NCBI GenBank assembly: GCA_032622095.1 | Contig: CP136069.1 | Coordinates: forward strand, 204,706,690 to 204,770,689 | Length of the DNA: 64,000 bases | Reading direction: 5' to 3' | DNA from: Siphonodentalium dalli | Lineage: Eukaryota; Mollusca; Scaphopoda; Gadilida; Siphonodentaliidae | Shown: positions 47,201 to 56,959 of the stretch, piece after piece | Layout of the letters: each line of letters begins with the position of its first letter | How positions within the stretch are numbered: position 1 is the first letter of the stretch | Made by a program: the position numbers and the translations under genes | Notes under the pieces: generated by a model | What the model was told of the DNA's origin: nothing | Databases searched by the model: none | The model's input: the letters and a program-made list of their open reading frames with translations, nothing else

Positions 47201-48040
47201 AGAAAATGGTCAACACTTAAACTGTATTTCTTATTTATTCAACCTAACCAGTCACATTCTCCGCCTGCACAGTTTGACATAAAATATATAGTATACTCTA
47301 TATGAGAAATTAGCGGTTGGGGTACCATTATAAAGATTAGGTGCCTTGACTGCCATGTGTTATTGTCTCACTGGTTTGTGTTATCATACAAGTACAAACA
47401 TTTAGGTTTTTATCGGATAATAAATTATAACTCCCCATATGGTGCTATCCACCGGCCTTTGCTCCTTATAAGCCTTCTTGTTACAGTACTCTCTCAGAAA
47501 TCATTGTGTTAGCCCACAAACGGTATCTAATTTGTCCAAAGCTACAAAATAAATCAACTCCAAGATTTCCAAGATGAATTCAATACGAAATTATTTGAAG
47601 AGTAAATACGGAAACTACGCTTCATCAATCATCACAGCTAGTAATTTGGCACTGCTTAAATGGCGAATCTGCCTGCTTTATCGAGGCCATCTTTAGTTAC
47701 ATGCACTACTACTATGGATTAGGCTGGGAAAGCTGAGAATGTGAATATATAATTATGTTAAACATACATATCATGTTTTCATGGAAGACTGCTTCATTTG
47801 TACACACACGCTTGTGAGAGTCAAAAATGATCTCCATACTATATTGTACAACAGGTGAAAAACTAAAATACCATATTTTCCCTCAATGGGTTATTTAATG
47901 TAAATGCTGTTACAGATGCAACGAAATGCGATCTGAGGGGTTTAAATTCAGAAAAATTTCCCCATCGAATGTGGCCCCTCAAATACAAACTTCTTTCCTA
48001 CGCCCCATGATACCCCCCCCCCCCCAATAAATATAGCTTC
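47201..48040. other. No recognisable feature
   Basis: AT-rich, no coding signal; one poly-C tract near 48012-48026. Confidence 0.3.
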
Positions 48041-48050
48041 CTACGCCCCT

Positions 48051-48240
48051 GATATGTTCTACCTGCTGGGGACATTGTGAGACTGAAAGGGGTTTCAGAG
48101 GTCACTGCAAAGAAACAGGACATAAACTTGTTTGGAAGTATGATTAATGTGGTTATGTATCGAGATATAAATCTCCATTTTCCTTCAAGACGGCACCTCA
48201 CAGTGCAGCCTCATAAGAGGTCATCAGACGGCTCTATTAT
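48051..48240 (+). pseudogene. Broken third copy of the zinc-finger 3' end
   Basis: Matches the last two fingers of 45444-46550 (TGTTCTACCTGCTGGGGACA, then GAGACTGAA, GGTCACTGCAAAGAAACAGG, ACATAAAC, TTGGAAGTATGATTAATGTG). The Gln codon CAA of DQCG has become the stop TAA, the first Cys of that finger has become Tyr, and the frame shifts further on. It carries the downstream AAGAGGTCATCAGA and foldback sequences too, so a whole 3' segment was duplicated. Not functional. Confidence 0.8.
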
Positions 48241-48370
48241 CAAGCCTGCAAATAGTGTGTATGTCACTTGCAGAATGAGGTCCCCAGAGGGTGAGTTTAG
48301 AGATGCTATCCCGCTGTGTGAGATATAGAGTGTCACTAAATTCACCCTCTGGGGACCTCATTTTGCTTAA
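48241..48370. mobile_element. Foldback element, third copy
   Basis: GCAAATAGTGTGTATGTCAC to GACCTCATTTTGCTTAAG, with mirrored GGTCCCCAGAGGGTGA / TCACCCTCTGGGGACC-type arms. Same family as 46533-46688. Confidence 0.7.
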
Positions 48371-48521
48371 GTCTCAACTGCTATGGCAGACTTAAGATCT
48401 TATTGAAGATCCCCAGTTTGTGATGTTCACCCATTAATCACCTCGATTATGCATTTTATCTTCTGCTAATTAAGGGATATAGAAACTTCCCAGAAGGGAA
48501 AAAAGTAACTAAAAACAATGA

Positions 48522-48648
48522 GACCTAAGCAGATTGAGGTCCCTAAAGGGTGAATTTAGTGATGCTAGCCCGTTGTGGGGGATAGCATCACTAAAATTAC
48601 CTTCTGGGGACCTCATTCTGAAAATGTCAGATGCACTATTTCAAGGCT
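48522..48648. mobile_element. Foldback element, fourth copy
   Basis: AGGTCCCTAAAGGGTGAATT, loop near AGCCCGTTGTGGGGGATA, then TACCTTCTGGGGACCTCATT and CACTATTTCAAGGCTT. Same family as 46533-46688. Confidence 0.7.
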
Positions 48649-48662
48649 TTTCTATTAAATCC

Positions 48663-48873
48663 TTAACCCTTTGAGTGCCAGGTACGATTTTTGTATCGAC
48701 CCATATACCCTGTGCCAATGCATTCTCTTATATATGCGAGTCGACCATAGGTCGCCTCGCATATATAAGAGAATGCATTGGCCTAACCCAAAACAATTTT
48801 TTTTTTTTTAGGGCACTCTACAGACCATAAATTAGGGCCGATGAGATCGGCCCTCTGGCACTAAAATGGTTAA
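48663..48873. mobile_element. piggyBac-like MITE (TTAA) carrying a hairpin
   Basis: Ends TTAACCCTTTGAGTGCCAG and CTGGCACTAAAATGGTTAA are imperfect inverted repeats bounded by TTAA. The hairpin 48708-48787 fills its left part; an inner GGGCCGATGAGATCGGCCCT palindrome lies near 48835-48854. Confidence 0.65.
48708..48787. repeat. Recurrent palindromic hairpin
   Basis: Opens CCCTGTGCCAATGCATTC, apical stem CGACC/GGTCG around ATA, closes GCATTGGCCTAAC. Confidence 0.85.
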
Positions 48874-49394
48874 GGGGACCCAAGGCATTCACTAAGCGAA
48901 TGTTGAGACAACCACGATTCTAGCAGAAGTGGAGGGATCATAGTTTCTTTGCATGATTGATGTCGTCGCAGATTAGGATATCGTGGGTTATTAGTAAGCC
49001 ATGGTTAACCACGTGATTGGCTACCCTACAATCTTCCCATCCATGATTTTTACATACACACGACTGTGATTTTGCCGCATATGGACGTAACCAAGGATAC
49101 AGCATGATTTCGCTTCTAAAATCAAACAGTGGTTGATATTAATATTTTACTAGGGATCTTGCCTTGAGCATATACTGTAAAATACCAATTTCTACCCACA
49201 ACGGAAATCTTTCAACTTACGATTGAATCATGGTCATTTGAACATTTACTAAATGTGTAATAAATATAAAGTCTGTCAAACATCACTAAATGTGTAATAA
49301 ATATGTCTGTCAAACATCACTAAATGTGTAATAAAATAAATATCTGTAAGTCTGTAAAACATCGATCACCATTGAGAAGAACATGGAGAAATAG
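48874..49394. repeat. Mostly featureless, with a short tandem repeat at 49240-49360
   Basis: CATCACTAAATGTGTAATAA with a following AAGTCTGTCAAA occurs three to four times; a related copy is at 49560-49600. The rest shows nothing. Confidence 0.5.
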
Positions 49395-49490
49395 AATAAT
49401 GCCCTAAATAATCGACTCCTTAACCACAGCAGAATTATGGGTAATTTTTCTTGACTTAATAGTGGGAAATATGGCTTGTTGCCATTCATC
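49395..49490. mobile_element. Half copy of the TA-flanked palindromic MITE
   Basis: AATGCCCTAAATAATCGACT to TTGCCATTCATCGGAAA, the left arm only. Confidence 0.7.
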
Positions 49491-49626
49491 GGAAATTACC
49501 AATTTCTACCCACGATGGAAATCTTTCCATTTACGATTGAATCATGGTCATTTTAACATTCACTAAATGTGTAATAATTATAAAGTCTGTAAAACATCAC
49601 CACTAAGAAGAACATGGAGAAATAGA

Positions 49627-49838
49627 ATAATGCCCTAAATAATCGACTCCTTAACCACAACACATTATGGATAATTATTCAGGATTTATTCGGAAATATG
49701 GCATGTTGCCATTCATCGGAAAGCTCTCTGTGAGAGCCTTCCGATGAATGGCAACAAGCCATATTTGCAACTAAATCCTGAAAAATTACCCATAATTCTG
49801 GTGTGGTTAATGAGTCAATTATTTAGGACATTACTGTA
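49627..49838. mobile_element. TA-flanked palindromic MITE, diverged copy
   Basis: Both arms present, from AATGCCCTAAATAATCGACT to ATTTAGGACATTACTGTA, with mirrored CATTCATCGGAAAGCTCTC / GAGAGCCTTCCGATGAATG around the centre. Confidence 0.75.
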
Positions 49839-50070
49839 GATGAACATTGTTCTTAATGGTACTCAATCCAATTCGATGGTAACCCATATCATCAAATTCC
49901 AACAACAACATTATTTTTTTAAATGCCGCTTTAGTTATCAGAATCAATTATTTAATCGTAAGTAGTCACTGAAGTAGTCAACTATAAAATTGCACAAAAC
50001 CTGTTATTTATCAACATTTTGGTCAACGATATTTTGCCAGTTTGTAAAATATCTGACACCAAAAAGCCAC

Positions 50071-50526
50071 TTAAAGGTACTCAATCCGATTAAGCACCCC
50101 TAAATTACTATTTCTTTGGCTTCAGGGGTAAAAAATATTTGATTCGAGTCGAGGAACCTATCAAACAAAGCTCTGAATTATTAGATATTGATTTTTGAAA
50201 TTTGTAATGTTCTCGAGATGTGTACTAATAATTGCCCCTAAATTTGTAATTTTCTCGAGATGTGTACAGCAGAAACACTATTCAAACAGACGAGGATGGA
50301 TAACTCTAAAATCAAGTGGTAATAATAACGCAATTTTGACCGAGAACATCCTTTTGACGGCGTGTTCTGGGACAGAAAAAATAGAAATAACAAAACTTCA
50401 AATATTGATATCTGATCACCCTGAGCGTTGATTGGTTGGTTCCTCGACTCGAATCAATTATTTTTTTACCCCCGAAGCCAAAGAAATAGTAATTTATGAG
50501 TGCCTGATCGGATTGAGTACCTTTAA
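50071..50526. mobile_element. TTAA-flanked MITE with long inverted arms
   Basis: Ends TTAAAGGTACTCAATCCGAT and ATCGGATTGAGTACCTTTAA. The arms continue with TTTCTTTGGCTTCAGGGGTA and GATTCGAGTCGAGGAACC, mirrored on the right. A TTAA target duplication suggests piggyBac-type mobilisation. Confidence 0.75.
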
Positions 50527-50747
50527 TTTTAGAGTGATCCATCTTCATCCACAATTTGGTCAGAGAAATTCCTCTCGCCGACTGTTTACTGGGCCACCTA
50601 AAATTAAAATAACACATTCCAAACATCGATATCTGTGCACTCGGGAGCTTTGATGGGTGGGTTCCTCGACCCAAATCAAATATTTTTTTACCCTGAAGCC
50701 AAGGAAATAATAATTTGCGAGCTTAAATTCGGATTGAGTACCTTTAA
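50527..50747. mobile_element. Right half of a second TTAA MITE copy
   Basis: GGTTCCTCGACCCAAATCAA to GGATTGAGTACCTTTAA, abutting the first copy. The left end is missing or replaced. Confidence 0.65.
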
Positions 50748-50868
50748 TATTCATTGTTGATAGTACTTCAATAAAAAAAAAAAATAATTCGCCTCTTGAA
50801 ACCATTGTAATGTTTTATGCTGGAATTTTGTGAGCATCTATTTTGCAAGAACTGATATAAACGATTGG

Positions 50869-51370
50869 ATTGATCATGTCATGAATCTCTACTCTGGCTA
50901 ACGCCCGTAGAGATCATATTCCACCAGTACAAAATCTGGCAACTTTTTGAAGTTTTGACAGGGAACCTAGCTTATGAAGTCCAAAAATATAACACGGGGA
51001 ATATATTTCTTTGTTATTATCTCTTTCTTAATAATGTACTTCACTGTAGGTGAAGGACCCAACTTGAAATTTCAAGATTTAAGTGACTTTGTGAGCGATT
51101 TTACATTTATGCAACTTTTCCTGGGTAATTAATTCAATGTTTATTGCGATATCGGCTCACAAAAGTCACAGAAAAACATGCAATTTCAATCCTTCACATA
51201 TAGTGAAGTACACTATTAAGGAACAGGTAATCATTAATAAATATAATCCCCGTGTTATTTTGTTGACATTATAAGGTTCCCTGTCAAAACTTCAAAAAGT
51301 TCCCAGATTTTGTACTGGTGGAATACGATCTCTACGGGGTTTGCCATAGTAGAGATTCATGGCATGATCT
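50869..51370. mobile_element. Long-TIR MITE with 9-bp TSD (Mutator-like)
   Basis: AACGATTGG at 50860-50868 is repeated at 51371-51379. Arms begin ATTGATCATGTCATGAATCT and end AGATTCATGGCATGATCT, and stay complementary for well over 150 bp (AGTACAAAATCTGG, CTTCAAAAAGTTCCC). A 9-bp duplication with long arms fits Mutator-like elements. No coding sequence. Confidence 0.6.
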
Positions 51371-51488
51371 AACGATTGGGCTGAGATGAGTTTTAGTTCA
51401 TAGCCAATTTCCCAGCTATCTCTAACATTGTGTCCTACATGTATTTAAAGTGGGTTGCTCCCTGCTTGAGTGCATGACCTGCATATCA

Positions 51489-51755
51489 ACATGTGTGAGG
51501 CCCCCAACCCCACCCCCCATGGAATACGGAATACCACTTAATACAGAGGGTGGAATACGGAATACCAGTTAACAGCCATATGGAATACATAAAAATATAT
51601 GAAAACTTCATTTTTTGGAAGGTCGGCGTACGAATACCGGTATATTTGGAATACCGAATACCTCCTAACAGAGGGGCCGGAATACGGCGTACCTCATAAC
51701 AGGGCATGGAATACGGCGTACAAAAAGGGGGGGGGGGGGTGGGGGCCTCATGTGT
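51489..51755. mobile_element. Inverted-repeat element with GGAATACGGCGTAC units
   Basis: Ends ACATGTGTGAGGCCCCCAAC and GTGGGGGCCTCATGTGT, followed inward by C-tracts and G-tracts. The inside has seven to eight diverged GGAATACGG-NNTACC units. Probably non-autonomous. Confidence 0.6.
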
Positions 51756-52039
51756 ATTAATTGGGTTCGTTCTTCACAATAACAGGTCTTGCAAAATGGA
51801 TGCTTACTAATTTCCAGCACGAACAAACATTGTTATCTTTCTTGAGGCAGTATTCATTGGAGCATTGCAGTAGTTCAGATCATGTATATAGTCAAGTCAC
51901 TCAGTCTCATGGAGAGTTTGGGATATGTTGCTTTGAATTTCTCATCCATCGTCTGTGTGTCCGTCAACAATTTCCTTTGGCGCGGGATACAGGTCGTATC
52001 ATTGGTCTGATCTTTATGAAATTTGTCATGAATATTGAC

Positions 52040-53345
52040 GTTGACATGTAGATGGGAACGAGTCATTTTGGGGTCATTCGGCCAAAAAACATGGTCGCTG
52101 GTGGCCATCTTGGATTTCGTACTGTTTGTCTGATCAACATAAAATTTCTCATGAATGTTGACATGTTGACATTTACATGTAGATGGGAACGAGTCAAATT
52201 AGGATAATTCGGCCAAAAAAATGGCCACCGGCAACCATATTGGATTTTACTCTTTGCATCACTAAATCCTTTGACACATCCTACAGACCACATCTCTAAT
52301 CCGATCATCACCAAACTTCATATGGATTATCGGGGTCATTTGGCCAAAAAACATTGCTGCCGTCAGCAATCTTGGTTTTTATTCTTTGCATCACTAAATA
52401 CTTTCACACACCCTACAGACCACAACCCTGATCCGATCATCACCAAACTTCATATTCATTATTGGGGTGGCCCGTAGTTGGGCACGAATCATTTTGGGGT
52501 CATTTGGCCAAAAAACATGGACGCAGCAGCCATATTGGATTTTACTCTTTGCATCACTAAATACTTTGACAGACCCTACATACCACATCCCTGATCTGAT
52601 CATCACCAAACTTCATATGGATCATCGGGGTGACCTCTTGATGAGAATGAGTCATTTTGGGGTCATTCGGCAAAATATTATGGCCACCAATGGCCATTTT
52701 GGATTTTTACTCTTTGTATGACTAAATATTTCTACAAAATCCATTAGCATGGGTTATAGACCGATCTGTTTGTTTGATCTTCATGAAATTTGTCATGGAT
52801 GTTGACATCTGGATGGGAAACGAGTCATTTTGGGGTCATTCGTCAAAAAAACATGGCCACCAGTGGCCATATTATAATTTACTCTTTGCATCACTAAATA
52901 CTTTGGCACACCCTACAGACGCGATCCGATCATTATGAAACTTGTCATGAATGTTGATAATGACATGTAGATAGAAACGAGTCATTTTGGGAGTCATTCA
53001 GCCAAAAAACATGGGTCACTGGTGGCCATCTTGGATTTCAAAATTGAATCCGTTGATGCGGGCTACAGGCCGTACTGTTTGTCTGATCTTCCTAAAAATT
53101 ATCATGGATGTTGACATTGAGATGAAGATGGGAACAAGTCATTTTAGGGTTAATCGGCCAAAAAACATGGCCACCAGCGGCCATCTTGCATTTTACTCTT
53201 AGGATCACTAAATCCTTTGACACACCCTACAGACCATATCCCTGATCTGAACATCACCAAACTTCATATTGATTATCGGGGTGACCTAGATGGGAACGCG
53301 TCATTTTGGGATCATTCGGCAATAAAATATGGCCAACAATGGCCA
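52040..53345. repeat. Tandem repeat with GCCATCTTGGATTT motif, inverted relative to 57100-60000
   Basis: About seven diverged units of roughly 160-170 bp, built from GATGGGAACGAGTCATTTTG, GGTCATTCGGCCAAAAAACA, GGCCACCAGTGGCCAT-type words, CTTGGATTT, and ACTCTTTGCATCACTAAAT. The same family in reverse complement fills 57100-60000. No coding potential; ORFs are repeat artefacts. Confidence 0.8.
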
Positions 53346-53353
53346 GTTTCGTT

Positions 53354-53930
53354 TTTTATCCATTTGTGGGGGATATACATGTAGGAATGGGTTCCGTCGT
53401 ACCGTCCGTCTGTCCGGAATATGTAAGAGTCATACCTTGAACAAATGTCAATGGATTTAAAAGATTTTTGTTCTATGAGTTCACCTGACCATTACCTAGA
53501 ATAAGTTCGCAAGCCAGGTCCGGCCGGTTATTTTTACCGGAGTTATTGGACTTTGTTTATTATTTTTGTTGAATTTACCCAATAGCAAATAGACGACGTC
53601 ACAGGGCTCATTTCCACAAATGTCAAAGATTTTTGGTATATGAGTTCACATGACCAGTATCTAGAACGAGTTCGCAAACCAGGTCCGGCCAGATATTTTC
53701 AGCAGAGTTATTGGACTTTGTTTATTATTTTTAGTGCAAATGGACGACATGGATAATTTCCACAAAGGTCAGTCCTAAAATGAGTTCGCAAGCCAGGCTT
53801 TGACAAAATCCCACCTCTTGTTGAGAATCCACTTCTCCAACTGCACATTTCGGCGGAGAACGCAAAAATTATTGAGAATGCACTTCCCCAACTGCACATT
53901 TCGGCGGGGGATACCGCCATCTGCGACTGA
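53354..53930. repeat. Tandem repeat (about 178 bp unit), inverted copy
   Basis: Reverse complement of the 34101-34870 element, from GGGGGATATAC and GGTTCCGTCGTACCGTCCGT to ACTGCACATTTCGGCGG, the last phrase duplicated in tandem (53842 and 53897). Confidence 0.75.
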
Positions 53931-54240
53931 TTGTTACTCTTTGAAAAATAGAAAAATAAGTATCTGGGGGCATAACAGCCATCGTAGCCTGTGTTAACTG
54001 TGTCATTACTGGTTTGAAGATTTATTTATTTTACAAAACTGGGAAAGTTCTCAAAAAAAAGTAAAAAATTTGGATACGCAACAGGGTTTTTATATTCAGT
54101 GAAGGCCAACTCTGTGTTATTGGTTACAGGAAAATAGCCCGATTTCTCTTCCCTGAATTCTGTCATCTGGGCTCGCAAGACATTTAAAAAAAATTGAACT
54201 GACAACTGTTTTTCTATTTAAATATTTCTCAAGTCTAACA

Positions 54241-54457
54241 TACAGTAATGCTCTAATTAATCGACCTCTTAACCAAAGCAGAATTATGGGTAACTTTTCA
54301 GGATTTAGTCGGAAATATGGCTTGTTGCCATTCATCAGAAAGCTCTCGGGGAGAGCTTTCCGATGAATGGCAACAAGCCATATTTCCGACTAAATCCTGA
54401 AAAGTTACCCATAATTCTGCTTTGGTTAAGAGGTCGATTAATTAGAGCATTACTGTA
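54241..54457. mobile_element. Near-perfect 217-bp palindromic MITE, TA-flanked (Tc1/mariner or pogo-like)
   Basis: TACAGTAATGCTCTAATTAA at the left, TTAATTAGAGCATTACTGTA at the right. The element is essentially one perfect inverted repeat meeting at GCTCTCGGGGAGAGC. TA at both edges and CAGTAATG termini fit Tc1/mariner/pogo-type insertion. Other copies: 61423-61639, 49627-49838 and halves. Confidence 0.8.
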
Positions 54458-55560
54458 GCTCCATCTTGGTGGAAGAAGCTTATTACTGACAATCGCTCTA
54501 TCATAGTATGTTTTTGGTTTGAAAATGGGTAAAATTGAGCGGTTTGTGTGTGCAAACCAAAGGGCATAACTCATTGACAAATTATACGAAGAAGCTAAAG
54601 ACAGACAAATGATTACACCTAAAATTTCTGTCGAAATTAAAACATGCTTGATGGGATCTATGCCAAAGATAATGGCTCAGTATTGATTTGAAGTACAGTA
54701 CCCCCTCCCAGGTTGGCAAAATTGCTGGAAATCGTGTATTGCTACATAAATATTTCTACAAAATACATTATCATAGGCTGCAGGCCCATCTGTTGTCAAC
54801 CATTAAATTATTTCCCTGCCGAAGTTGAGCTACAGTGTCATTGACACTTTCATTAGTGACTACAACAAAGTAACAGCGATTCGAAAATATCGAATCAGCG
54901 GACCGATTTGGTGTCAATCTTGAATCAGGTGCCCGATATCGAATCAAATCGTGAATATTCACAGGTCCTTAGCTAGTAGTCCCTCATGACATCACATGAA
55001 GGAAAATAAACAATTCACACTACATAATATATAATGGAATGAATATTCAATCGTATGAATCAGCATAACTTCAGTTGCATGCATTTTCGGCAATGTTTTC
55101 AGTGGATTAGTTGGACTCGTTCCGAGCGCTCAGCCTCCACTATGCTAAAGGCAACGTTCCGGCAAGTAACGATTAGTAAGTGCCGACATAGCTTTTCTGA
55201 GGATTACGTCGTTAATATTATAGCGTCACCAGAAATCCCTGAGGTAACCAGCGCCCAGGTGTACTGCAGCATAGAAAGCAGTATAGCTACTACGTCATTA
55301 GCTCATGACGTCCTATCCGAAAATAGTAGGGGGGGGGGGGCGGAATTCCGGCACCAAAGATGGTGGCACTTACTTACTTACTGGACTCTGATGGCGGAAG
55401 CGTTACATCGTGGAGTTGGTCAGAACAGTGAGCGGAGTGTATGAGACAGGTACGAGACTATGGATTTAATAGTGGGCATCAATAATGACTGAAAAAAGCT
55501 ACACCAGTGTAATCCTTTAAAGATACTCAATCCGATCATATCAATAACATTTCTTCAAAA
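54458..55560. other. No recognisable gene
   Basis: Contains GAGCTACAGTGTCATTGACA (about 54825), which recurs inverted near 56970 and 57322 at the start of the 57100-60000 repeat. A G-tract lies near 55330. A 129-codon plus-strand ORF at 55055-55444 has no known domain and crosses the G-tract. Confidence 0.35.
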
Positions 55561-55566
55561 TATGCT

Positions 55567-56000
55567 TTAAAGGTACTCAATTCGATTAAGCATCGCTAAA
55601 TTTCTTTGGCTTCAGGGGTAAAAAATATTTGATTCGAGTCGAGGAACCCCCCCCCCCCCCCCCCCATCAAAGCTCAGAGTGATCAGATATTGATTTTTGA
55701 AGTTTGTTATTTCTCAAGATGTGTACTAATCATTTCCCCAGAAACACTTATTCAAACGGACGAAGATGGATAACTCTAAATCAAGTGGTAATAATAACGC
55801 AATTTAGACCGAGACCATCATTTTGCCGGTGTGTTTCTGGGCCACAAACAATAGAAATAACAAAACTTCAAAAATTGATATCTGATCACTCTGAGCGTTG
55901 ATGGGTACCGGTAGGTTCCTCGACTCGAATCAAATATTTTTTAACCCCGAAGCCAAAAAATTGTAATTTATAAGGGTCTGATTGGATTGAGTACCTTTAA
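55567..56000. mobile_element. TTAA-flanked MITE, further copy
   Basis: TTAAAGGTACTCAATTCGAT to GATTGGATTGAGTACCTTTAA, the same family as 50071-50526. It is interrupted by a C-tract (about 55649-55665). Confidence 0.75.
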
Positions 56001-56426
56001 TTATCAGAATCGATTTATTGCAATGAAATAATGCTAACCACTGTTATAGCATATGATATGAAATTTCCACACAAAAAAATGAACAAAAAAGGAACAAAGA
56101 AAAACAAACAAATAACACGTTTGTAGGGAGGGGTCCCATATTTATTGTGTACATACTGTATATAAAATATTGTATATGAGTTATGCATGATACACATTTA
56201 TTTGTGTCTTTGCAATAAAGCATTAAAAATTCACAAAACTTTTATGATTTTTCACACTTTTCTATGTTAACCCATACATGACTGGAGCTTCCTGAAATAT
56301 TGCCATTTCATATTTATATATGTTTTGTTATTATTGGGAAGGGCAGCCAGTGTATAATCATGCTGAACTTTTCTTGAAATACCGTTGTAAAATGGTGATG
56401 AGAAATAAAAGTATTTGTATTTGTAA
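56001..56426. other. No recognisable gene
   Basis: AT-rich. ACTGGAGCTTCCTGAAATAT (about 56281) is the inverted form of the phrase seen near 13850 and 44735 beside hairpin sequences. Confidence 0.35.
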
Positions 56427-56556
56427 TGCATTCTCTTATTTGTGTGAATCTCCCACAGGGAGCCTCGCATATACCGGTATAAGAAAATGCATTGGCCTAA
56501 CAATATTTACCTGTTACCAATGCATTCTCTTATAGGTATGCGAGGCTCCTGGATCT
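56427..56556. repeat. Degenerate hairpin plus partial second hairpin
   Basis: AATGCATTCTCTTATTTGTG, apical stem CTCCC/GGGAG around ACA, then AATGCATTGGCCTAAC. After about 20 bp, ACCAATGCATTCTCTTATAG and GCGAGGCTCC begin a second hairpin that breaks off at the TTAA of the next element. Confidence 0.7.
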
Positions 56557-56938
56557 TTAACCTCTTCGCTGCTATGACATCCGTAAGTATCACGGATGTA
56601 AAAGTGCATGTCGTGTGCTATATGACGTTTTATGTACTTCAGCATGTCGTGTGCTATATGACGTTAATATATATACTTATATATATGTCGTGTGCTATAT
56701 ATACTTCATCACACTAGCAGTTGGCCATTATTCATAACTGGAACTCAGAGATTGGTGCATTGGAATAACTGTATATCAAAAGTTTCAAACAGTGTATTAT
56801 GTTCGATAATAGCCTTTCAACGGAGTCAGTTTTATGGTTCTTGTGAGATTCCCGTTATATTTTTCCACTGGAAAACGGTCATAATGTCAATAGTCCAGCA
56901 CACGACATCATAATGTCATTTATCAGCTAAGAGGTTAA
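56557..56938. mobile_element. TTAA-flanked piggyBac-like MITE
   Basis: TTAACCTCTTCGCTGCTATG at the left and CAGCTAAGAGGTTAA at the right, inverted with TTAA edges. The inside holds three copies of CATGTCGTGTGCTATATGAC or close variants. Confidence 0.6.
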
Positions 56939-56959
56939 TGCTGCACTAGCACAGCTCCT

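Noticed and set aside
55055-55444. 129-codon plus-strand ORF
   Set aside because: No domain, crosses a G-tract, and no splice or promoter evidence.
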